NCBI RefSeq assembly: GCF_003860405.1
Contig: NZ_CP034170.1
Coordinates: forward strand, 2,170,001 to 2,234,000
Direction: 5' to 3'
Length of the DNA stretch: 64,000 nt
Origin: Nakamurella antarctica
GTDB lineage: Bacteria; Actinomycetota; Actinomycetes; Mycobacteriales; Nakamurellaceae
Position numbers and translations under genes: made by a program
The notes under the pieces: generated by a model
The model's database searches: none
What the model was told of the DNA's origin: nothing
Seen by the model: the letters and a program-made list of their open reading frames with translations, nothing else
Shown here: positions 46,085-52,820 of the stretch, piece after piece
Numbering within the stretch: position 1 is the first letter of the stretch
How the letters are laid out: the number at the start of each line of letters is the position of its first letter

Positions 46085-46951
46085 CTACGGGTAGTTGACA
46101 GCTGGGACCATCATGGCGATTTCCTTGCGGCCCCCGGCTTCCATAAGTTCTCGCTTGCCAAGCGCACGAACGTCTGCGGCTTGCGCCCGGAGCACGTCTG
46201 CCAGCGGCGTGCCACGCTCTATCGCCACAGCCATTCCGTCCAGAAACCGGGAGAACGGTTCGAGTCGAGCCCTATCGCGCGCTGAGGTGAGTGCCTCCAG
46301 CAGTGGAGTACCTGAGCGAGTGTCGGCCAGAATCGCGGCGAGCTGACTTACTAGGGCTCCACGCGCCAGTTTGGTGATTCGCTCGATTGCTCCAGCAGGG
46401 CCTTCACCCGCTGTCACTGCCAGAGCCAACATTTCGGCAATTACCGGAAATTCTGCGAGGATTTCAGCGTCAATTTGCTGCACTTCCCGAGTCAACCAAT
46501 AGTCGCGCATCAAGACGCCGGTAGCACCGAACCCCACTGCTAGCAGCATCACGGCCAAGGGGTTAGCTGCAGCAATGAACACCGCCAGGAGCCCCGCTGC
46601 TATGCCCGCTAAAAACCCTAATGCCCCCCACAACACTTGATCGGCCCTGAATTGTTCGATTGTCATGGGCGAACCGGTGGCCTGCAGGCGGTTCTCCACG
46701 GACTTCCGGCCACCGAGCAAGGTATCTAATCGGCCGACAAATTTTTTAACTAAAGGTGCGCTCAGCTGACTCAAGCTGCTGCCCGATGTCGTTGCGCTCA
46801 GCAGCTTGGACGGTACGGGTGCATCCGCAAGATAGGGCGCGATCCTGTCGCCCAAACTCATTTTTCGCATGGGTGGCGCGAAGAAAATCAGGAGAAGTAC
46901 ACCGACGCCTACCGCTCCCCCTAACAGCATCCCCACCCAGGTGCCCGTCAT
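46085..46951 (-). pseudogene. 5' part of tadC, truncated by the integrated element (Rv3657c type)
   Basis: This type II secretion F-domain membrane protein forms the Flp pilus platform with TadB. The ATG at 46951 overlaps the tadB stop (ATGA). The sequence runs normally up to KRELMEAGGRKEIAMMVPA, then ends in VNYP and a stop supplied by the element. The missing last 27 residues, including a hydrophobic helix, remain at 37508-37591. The 288-residue product might be partly active, but the loss of the final helix makes that doubtful. Confidence 0.85.
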
Positions 46952-47802
46952 CGCAGGACCCGTTTCTCTACCGGCAGGCGACCGATTCTTACCATCAGTC
47001 GGTAGGCCGACACCGAGACGACCGCGCCAAAAGCCAGAATCAGCGTCCCAGTTGGTCGGTCGTAGGCTTCCAACGTCTCCCGTTGCGTCGCCAGCAGTAG
47101 CAAGACAAGCCAAGGCGCGCAGACTGCCATCCGAGCCGCGTTTACCGACCATGACTGCCGCGCGGTCAGCTCGGAGCGAGTCCGCGCGTCTTCGCGCAGG
47201 AACCCGCTCAGCGTGCTGAGCAACCGGCCCAGGTCCGTGCCGCCCACCTCTCGCGCTACTCGAAGCGACTCGCAGACTCTGTCCCCGATGGGGTCCGCCA
47301 AGGAGGCTTTGAGCCGGTCCAACGAATCGTTGAACCTTCCCGATGCTCGGTAGTCACTGCCAAAGCGCCTAAATGGTTCGCGAATCGACTCGGGACCGCG
47401 CGAACCAACGGCAGCCAGCGCTTCGGGCAGCGAAAGACCAGCGCGCACACCAGATGTCAAATTGTCAACGACCTCCGGCCACACCTCGCGTAGATCGGAC
47501 TGGCGTCGATTACGTAGGCGCACGACCCACATCCGAGGAAGCACCGCAGCAAAGAGACTGAAAATGGCTGACACCGAAAGCGAACTTGTCGCGACCACCA
47601 CCACCGCAAAGCCCAGGATTCCGCTTCCAAGTTGAGCTAGGTGCAAGTGGATCGGTTGCATCCGTGGCAAACCTGCTTGCTGCAAAGACTCCCGCAGCCG
47701 GTCAGCGCGACGATGAACGCGGTGGCGACGTGGCCGGTTGCTAAGCCCGTGCCAGATGAGCAGCAGCCCGACCCCCGCCACCAGACCTATAAACGCCCCC
47801 AT
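46948..47802 (-). CDS. tadB: Pilus assembly protein TadB (Rv3658c type)
   Basis: A 284-residue membrane protein with an N-terminal helix, a second hydrophobic region, and the F-domain (EVWPEVVDNLTSGVRAGLSL, FRRFGSDYRASGRFNDSL, REVGGTDLGRLLSTLSGFL), then two C-terminal helices. The frame is open to 48192, but the ATG at 47802, preceded by a G-rich run with AGGA, gives the usual length and start. It is translationally coupled to tadC. Its normal upstream neighbour, the CpaF gene, is 27 kb away and inverted. Confidence 0.85.
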   Translation of the reverse strand: MGAFIGLVAGVGLLLIWHGLSNRPRRHRVHRRADRLRESLQQAGLPRMQPIHLHLAQLGSGILGFAVVVVATSSLSVSAIFSLFAAVLPRMWVVRLRNRRQSDLREVWPEVVDNLTSGVRAGLSLPEALAAVGSRGPESIREPFRRFGSDYRASGRFNDSLDRLKASLADPIGDRVCESLRVAREVGGTDLGRLLSTLSGFLREDARTRSELTARQSWSVNAARMAVCAPWLVLLLLATQRETLEAYDRPTGTLILAFGAVVSVSAYRLMVRIGRLPVEKRVLR

Positions 47803-48326
47803 TCCTGCCCCCCCCGCCGATACTGCTGTGTCACCCTCACGACACACTGCCAATATGACACCCCTAAAGAGGTAAGTAAAGGACGATTTTACGAAATGTG
47901 GATGACTCTGTGTAATAACAGCCCCGCCACTAGCCTGGAGCCACACGATGGTGTCGCCGACTTGAGCGGCCAGCCGAGTCCCTGAAACCGCGCGCACCAG
48001 CGGCTTTAGCTCTCTGATGGTCCGCCATTCAAGACATGCCACTCTCAGCTTGAAGCTGAGCTTTCCGATGCCAATGGCTTTGCCTCCTTGCGCTGCCACC
48101 GCTGCTGCACCTGCCGTGCCTGAAACCCATGCGGAAGTCCACCCCCACTGCCTCAAGGCCACTGGTATCGCGGTGCCGACTACACACCCCAAGACTCAGC
48201 GTTCGGCGGGCATATCGATATCGAGCTGTACTCGGACCTACCTCGAACGGGGCGACTCCCCCGGGATTTAATGCGGGCAACAACGCGGGTGGGGCCTCTG
48301 AGCCCCACCGCGTAAGCTCCACAGTT
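47803..48326. other. Intergenic region between divergent tadB and prfB
   Basis: About 520 bp without a supportable gene. The minus frame of tadB stays open to 48192 but shows no recognisable domain. A near-perfect palindrome CTCAGCTT-G-AAGCTGAG lies at 48044-48060. A possible tadB promoter reads TTTACT, 17 bp, CATATT on the minus strand (about 47856-47884). An inferred inversion breakpoint falls here. Confidence 0.5.
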
Positions 48327-49427
48327 GTGCATCCCGACGATACGGCCGATGTAAAGGCCCTTGAAACCACGCTGACCAGTATTGAAAACGCGCTCGACGT
48401 GGATTCGATCCACACAAATATTGCTGCCCTTTCAGAGGCAGCGAGCGTGCCCGACCTGTGGAACGACCCAGAAAATGCCCAAAAGGTGACCTCTGCCCTG
48501 TCCCACGCGCAGGCGGAATTAAAACGAATCTCAGATCTACGACAGCGGCTCGACGATTTGGATGTGCTCTTCGAATTGGGCGACGATGACGAAGACACCC
48601 TCCAGGAGGCGCGCGGCGAGGTCACCAAGTTGCGGGCCGACGTCGAGGCGATGGAAGTACGCACGTTGTTGTCCGGCGAATATGACGTCCGCGACGCACT
48701 TGTCACCATTCGTTCCGAAGCTGGAGGCGTTGACGCCGCTGACTTCGCCGAAATGCTGATGCGGATGTACCTGCGCTGGGCGGAGCGACACCACTACGCC
48801 ACCGAAGTCTACGAAACCTCCTACGCCGAAGAGGCTGGCATTAAGTCGACTACTTTCCAGGTCAAAGCGCCCTACGCCTACGGCACGCTTTCCGTCGAGC
48901 AAGGCACGCATCGTCTCGTGCGGATTTCCCCCTTCGACAACCAGGGCCGCCGCCAGACCTCCTTCGCCGGCGTCGAGGTCCTCCCAGTGGTTGCTTCCAC
49001 CGACGCTGTCGACATTGACGAGAAGGAGCTTCGGGTGGATGTCTATCGTTCCTCCGGGCCCGGTGGTCAAGGCGTCAACACCACTGACTCTGCAGTCCGC
49101 ATCACCCACCTTCCCACTGGCATCGTTGTTTCGTGCCAAAACGAGCGTTCGCAGATTCAGAACCGCGCCTCCGCGATGACGGTCCTGTCGGCAAAGTTGC
49201 TGGAACGTCGCCGCCAGGAGGAGAAGGCCACCATGGATGCTCTGAAGGATGGTGGCAACTCTTGGGGTAACCAGATGCGCTCCTATGTCCTGCACCCGTA
49301 CCAAATGGTTAAGGACCTCCGCACCAACTTCGAGGTGGGCAACCCCTCCGCGGTATTCGATGGTGACATCGATGGATTCGTAGAAGCCGGCATTCGGTGG
49401 CGTCGGAATTCGGAAAGTAGCAACTAA
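48327..49427 (+). CDS. prfB: Peptide chain release factor 2
   Basis: RF2 ends translation at UGA and UAA. The 366-residue product has the GGQ motif ([20 protein letters not shown]) and the SPF codon-recognition tripeptide ([14 protein letters not shown]). The GTG at 48327 gives the standard N-terminus ([13 protein letters not shown]). The frame's opening at 48129 is an extension without family similarity. There is no in-frame UGA frameshift site as in E. coli. Normally ftsE follows prfB in this group; here a terminator and a tRNA gene do. Confidence 0.95.
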   Translation: MHPDDTADVKALETTLTSIENALDVDSIHTNIAALSEAASVPDLWNDPENAQKVTSALSHAQAELKRISDLRQRLDDLDVLFELGDDDEDTLQEARGEVTKLRADVEAMEVRTLLSGEYDVRDALVTIRSEAGGVDAADFAEMLMRMYLRWAERHHYATEVYETSYAEEAGIKSTTFQVKAPYAYGTLSVEQGTHRLVRISPFDNQGRRQTSFAGVEVLPVVASTDAVDIDEKELRVDVYRSSGPGGQGVNTTDSAVRITHLPTGIVVSCQNERSQIQNRASAMTVLSAKLLERRRQEEKATMDALKDGGNSWGNQMRSYVLHPYQMVKDLRTNFEVGNPSAVFDGDIDGFVEAGIRWRRNSESSN

Positions 49428-49511
49428 CTCTCCCCACCCGCCAACCCAGCACTGTCGGCCCGACTCGGACCGACGACGTGCGGGTGTGGTCCGGTGAGGC
49501 GAGAATGAAAG

Positions 49512-49546
49512 AACCACCGTCCTCGATGAGAACGGTGGTTTTTTTT
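49512..49546 (+). terminator. Rho-independent terminator of prfB
   Basis: AACCACCGT pairs with ACGGTGGTT, followed by six more T. It lies about 85 nt after the prfB stop. Confidence 0.9.
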
Positions 49547-49556
49547 ACTGCCTTCG

Positions 49557-49630
49557 TAGCGGGGACAGGATTTGAACCTGCGACCTCTGGGTTATGAGCC
49601 CAGCGAGCTACCGAGCTGCTCCACCCCGCG
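49557..49630 (-). tRNA. Initiator tRNA-fMet (CAT), copy 1
   Basis: The minus strand gives CGCGGGGTGGAGCAGCTCGG..., with anticodon CAT at 49594-49596. Initiator marks are present: a mismatch between C1 and T72, and three G-C pairs (GGG/CCC) below the anticodon loop. CCA is not encoded. It is identical to the copy at 52697-52770. Confidence 0.95.
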
Positions 49631-49739
49631 CTGCGATGTATTCCTACTGTAACTGGTAGAAACTCAAAACAAAAACCGGCTGGCGAAAGGCGCACGCCAC
49701 CAACGGTTATCATCCAAAACAACCGACGCTGCGACAAAG

Positions 49740-49772
49740 AAAAAGCCCCAGCCAAATCGACTGGGACCTTTT
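49740..49772 (-). terminator. Terminator originally serving tRNA-fMet copy 2
   Basis: On the minus strand GGTCCCAG and CTGGGGCT form a stem followed by TTTTT. It would lie about 20 nt downstream of tRNA copy 2 if the insertion sequence were removed, so the insertion has separated the tRNA from its terminator. Confidence 0.6.
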
Positions 49773-49807
49773 CTCTGTAACTTTCGTAGCGGGGACAGTG
49801 TCCTGGT

Positions 49808-49876
49808 TCAGGACATAGGAAACGCATGTCTCAAGACATAGGAAACTGATCTCTCAGGACATCGGAAACTCCCGTC
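49808..49876 (+). repeat. Three 23-bp direct repeats at the left end of the IS481-type element
   Basis: Units start at 49808, 49831 and 49854, each of the form TCAGGACATAGGAAAC plus 7 variable bases. One related copy stands at the right end. They are probable transposase-binding sites. Confidence 0.8.
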
Positions 49877-49892
49877 CTGGTCAGATTCGCCT

Positions 49893-49955
49893 ATGTCGAA
49901 AGCGCGTTTGATCATCACCGCGGTCGTCCTTCAAGGACGTCCCCAGGCCGAAGTA
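49893..49955 (+). pseudogene. 5' fragment of IS481-family transposase
   Basis: MSKARLIITAVVLQGRPQAEV is the helix-turn-helix start of an IS481-family transposase. It breaks off at 49953-49958, where an IS3-type sequence begins. Confidence 0.8.
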
Positions 49956-50495
49956 CGTTCTACGCGGCGGTGAAACGGGCGCCGTGCGCCAGAGCTATCC
50001 GCGACGTTGAGGTGCTTGCCCAGATCCGCAGGGTGCACGAGGGGTCCCGCGGCGGCTTGTACGGGGTGTTGAAGGTCTATCACCAACTCCACCGGGAGAA
50101 CGTGCTGGTCCAGGGCACGCCGGTGGCTAGGTGCACCGCGGAACGGCTGATGCGTCTGCACGGGTTGAAGGGTGTTCACCGCAGCCGCCGGGTCCGCACC
50201 ACCATCCCGGATGTCACCGCTGATAGGGCACCGGATCTGGTGAAACGCAAGTTCACAGCGACCGCCCCGAACCAGCTATGGGTAGTCGATTTCACCTATG
50301 TGAGCACCATCGCTGGTTGGGTGTACGTGGCGTTCGCGATTGATGTTTTCTTCACCGATGATCGTCGGGTGGCAATCGTCGACGTCAATGAAAACGGATC
50401 TACCATTGGATGCGCTTGAGATGGCGTTGTGGAACCGAGAACGGTTGGGCCATAGGGTGTCTGGACTGATACTTCACAGCGACGCCGGGGCTCAA

Positions 50496-51946
50496 GGCGG
50501 ACTCAACCGGTGGAAGCAACACCATGTTGATCTGATGATTTTAACTGATCGTGCATAGCCTCAGCAGGTGTCCTCCAGCCAAGGCATCTGCGTGGGCGGT
50601 GGTTCAAAGCCATTGCTACCGAATCGATTTCCGTGGCACTCCAGCGGGCCAGGTCAGTTCCTTTGGGGAAGTACTGACGAAGTAGGCCGTTGGTGTTCTC
50701 GTTGGTCGCGCGCTGCCAGGGCTGTGTGGGTCGGCGAAGAAGATTGCCATGCCAGTCTGGGCCTTGAGCGCGGCATGTTGTGCCAATTCTTTGCCGCGGT
50801 CCCAGGTCAGCGAGCGACGCAGATCCTGTGGCACAGCGAGCATTCTGGCCGCGATTGCGTCCTTGGTCGCTTCGGCGCCGTAGCCCGATAGGGCGGGTCC
50901 GTTCTTGGTCGGCGCGATGATGCCGTGCCCGACCATTCGAGGTAGATGAACCAGCATGGTGAACCGGGTGCTGCGTTCGACAATCGTTGCAATCGCAGAC
51001 CTTTCGGTGCCGATGATCAGGTCACCTTCCCAATGGCCGGCGACCTTGCGCCCGGCTACCTCTGCCGGCCGGTTGCTGATCAAAGTCTCCGGGGTCACAT
51101 GGCCGGCAGTGCGCCGTCTGGCTCGGCTTCGGGGAACCCTGAGAGAACGTCCGGTGCGCAGACACTGCACCAAATGACGACTCAAAGCTCCGCGGGTTTC
51201 CACGTAAAGAGCTTGATAGATCGCCTCATGCGAGATCCGCATGGAAGGGTCATCCGGAAAGTCGATGGGAAGTCGATGAGCGATTTGCTCCGGGCTCCAC
51301 GACGTGAACCACGGACGATCCTGCCGGTGAGGTTTGTTGCGTCCCTTCCACTCTGGAACCGTAGGGCCCAACACCACGTCGCCGCTATCGGCGCGGACGG
51401 CACCAGACAGACGGTCCTGCACATAACTGCGCAGTCGTTCGTTAACTACCAATCTGGCTTCTTTCGGGCGACGCGCAACGCGCTCGGCCTTCCACTGTGC
51501 AATCGAGGCCCGGTATTCCAGCCGGCCTCTGCGGGTAGCCGCATTGCGACGCAGCTCCCGGGAAATCGTCAACGGCGATCGCCCGACCCCGCGGGCAATC
51601 TCCCGAATCCCACTGCCCACAGCTCTGAGAAGAGCGATCTCTTCCCGTTCAGCGAACGACAGATACCTACCCGAACCCGGCTCCAGCTCAATTAGTGGCA
51701 TGCCACCACTGTCGCGGAACCAACGCGATCCGACCGGACCCGACACGCCGCAGGCAATTGCGGCATCCTCGCTGGTCAACCCATCCGCAACGAGCAGCCA
51801 GAACGACCGCTCCAGATCGCGCCTTATCGGTGGTCGCCCCGGTGAGCGCATCGCAGCCCGCCCCGTTTTTGCCGTGACCCAACCAGCAGGTCGACCCATC
51901 CCACACCTCCACTGTCAGGGTGTTGCGACGACCACTTGAATCCGCC
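50496..51946. mobile_element. IS30-family insertion sequence, 1451 bp
   Basis: Inverted repeats of about 28 bp bound it: GGCGGACTCAACCGGTGGAA on the left (50496), and GGCGGATTCAAGTGGTCGTC inward from the right (51946), both continuing to GCAACACC. A 3-bp duplication CAA (50493-50495 and 51947-51949) fits the family. It disrupts the IS3-type transposase between Gln and Tyr codons. Confidence 0.92.
50503..51899 (-). pseudogene. IS30-family transposase, frameshifted near the C-terminus
   Basis: N-terminal helix-turn-helix regions (LTSEDAAIACGVSG; IREIARGVGRSPLTISRELRRNA) precede the DDE domain with HWEGDLIIG and LTWDRGKELAQH. After FFADPHSP one base is missing near 50716-50721. The continuation in the other frame reads WQRATNENTNGLLRQYF, then LGWRTPAEA, to the stop at 50503. 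The frameshift removes the catalytic Glu and the last 70 or so residues, so the copy should be inactive unless rescued by slippage. Confidence 0.88.
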
Positions 51947-52284
51947 CAATACACATCTGTTCGCTACACCGACCGGCTCGTCGAGGCCGGCATGAACGCT
52001 TCTATCGGGACCGTCGGCGACAGTTACGACAACGCCATGGCTGAGACGGTGAACGGCCTTTACAAAGCTGAGGTGGTGTACAGGGAAGGCCCATGGCGCA
52101 ACGCCTGCGAGCTGGAACTGGCAACCGTGGGGTGGGTCGCCTGGTTCAACAACACCCGCATCCACTCAGCGTTGGGCTATCAAACACCCGCCGAAGCAGA
52201 AGTCGAGTATTACAGTCAGCACAACACTCCCGCCGAGCACCAGCTCGTCGGGTAAATCACCCTCCACCAAACCCGGGGTGATTC

Positions 52285-52644
52285 AATGCGTTCGTTGACG
52301 ATTACAACCACCGCCGCCCGCACCGATCGCTGCCGCACCACGCCACCCCCGCAGCGGCATACACGTTGCGACCCAAAGCCACCCCGACCATCGACCGCAC
52401 AGGTGACACCCACGACCGGGTCCGTGAGGACCGGGTCAACAAATCAGGCACCATCACCCTGCGCCACAACGGGAAGCTGCACCACATCGGAGTCGGCCGA
52501 ACCTACGCCGGAACCTACGTCACAGTGCTCATCCAAGACCGGGACATCACCATCGCCGAAACCACCACCGGGCACATCATCCGAGAACTGAAACTGGACC
52601 CCACCCGCGACTACCAACCCACCCGCCAAACAAAAAACTCCTGA
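52285..52644 (+). pseudogene. 3' fragment of IS481-family transposase
   Basis: The frame reads NAFVDDYNHRRPHRSLPH, then RVNKSGTITLRHNGKLHHIG and LKLDPTRDYQP, the C-terminus of IS481-family transposases. The start is cut by the IS3 remnant. The stop lies in a 15-bp perfect hairpin (52636-52670) that probably ends transcription. Confidence 0.85.
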
Positions 52645-52670
52645 ACCTACAAAACGTAGGTTCAGGAGTT
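52636..52670 (+). terminator. Terminator-like hairpin at the end of the IS481-type transposase
   Basis: A perfect 15-bp stem AACTCCTGAACCTAC / GTAGGTTCAGGAGTT with a 5-nt loop, followed by TTTCC counting the last stem bases. Confidence 0.65.
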
Positions 52671-52696
52671 TCCGATGTCCCGAGACATCACAATCG

Positions 52697-52770
52697 TAGC
52701 GGGGACAGGATTTGAACCTGCGACCTCTGGGTTATGAGCCCAGCGAGCTACCGAGCTGCTCCACCCCGCG
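52697..52770 (-). tRNA. Initiator tRNA-fMet (CAT), copy 2
   Basis: Identical in all 74 bases to copy 1 (anticodon CAT at 52734-52736, three G-C pairs in the anticodon stem, C1 unpaired). The IS481-type element begins 4 nt past its 3' end, leaving the gene itself whole. Confidence 0.95.
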
Positions 52771-52820
52771 CTGCGGTGTAGCTTCACAGTAGCCGCAGAA
52801 CGGGGTGAAACTCAAATCGA

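Larger units (their letters stand above)
37592..46096. mobile_element. phiRv1-like integrated phage element (satellite or reduced prophage) in tadC
   Basis: About 8.5 kb lies between two halves of tadC. The integrase gene is 30 nt from the left end. Content and order (serine integrase, small proteins, DUF3631 ATPase, small genes, scaffold-like protein, HK97-type capsid, P27-type small terminase) recall M. tuberculosis phiRv1 (Rv1573-Rv1586c). Junction sequences share only a few bases (CC.G..GT), as expected for serine integrases, so the exact crossover is known only within about 10 bp. No large terminase, portal, tail or lysis genes are present. Two genes at the right end point left; the others point right. 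Confidence 0.85.
49952..52255 (+). pseudogene. IS3-family transposase (OrfB), 5'-truncated, frameshifted and split by IS30
   Basis: The frame enters at STFYAAVKRAP with no OrfA or left end. The DDE core is recognisable: WVVDFTYVST, HSDAGAQ before the IS30 insertion (50495), then YTSVRYTDRLVEAGMNASIG and GDSYDNAMAETVNGLYK after it (from 51950), ending at TAA 52253-52255. An extra T near 50349 shifts the frame within AIDVF-SPMIVGWQ. Removing IS30 and one CAA copy rejoins the codons exactly. The right end resembles an IS3 terminus (TGAATCACCCCGGG read inward). Confidence 0.85.
49799..52692. mobile_element. IS481-family element carrying nested IS3- and IS30-family sequences
   Basis: The ends are inverted repeats: TGTCCTGGTTCAGGACATAG on the left, and TGTGATGTCTCGGGACATCG read inward from the right, both followed by GAAAC. 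The 15-bp sequence TCGTAGCGGGGACAG, the 3' end of tRNA-fMet, is present at 49784-49798 and at 52694-52708, so it flanks the element. It fits a target duplication, one base off on the right side. The transposase is split into a 5' piece (49893-49955) and a 3' piece (52285-52644), with IS3 and IS30 sequences between. Confidence 0.85.

Noticed and set aside
47803-48192. N-terminal extension of TadB by 130 residues
   Set aside because: No similarity to TadB; the ATG at 47802 gives the normal family length.
48129-48326. N-terminal extension of RF2
   Set aside because: No family similarity; the GTG at 48327 gives the standard RF2 start.
48327-49427. Programmed frameshift in prfB
   Set aside because: The frame is continuous with no internal UGA.
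49557-52770. Identical tRNA-fMet copies read as attL and attR of an integrative element
   Set aside because: No integrase lies between them; insertion-sequence ends with a target repeat plus a tandem tRNA pair explain the layout.
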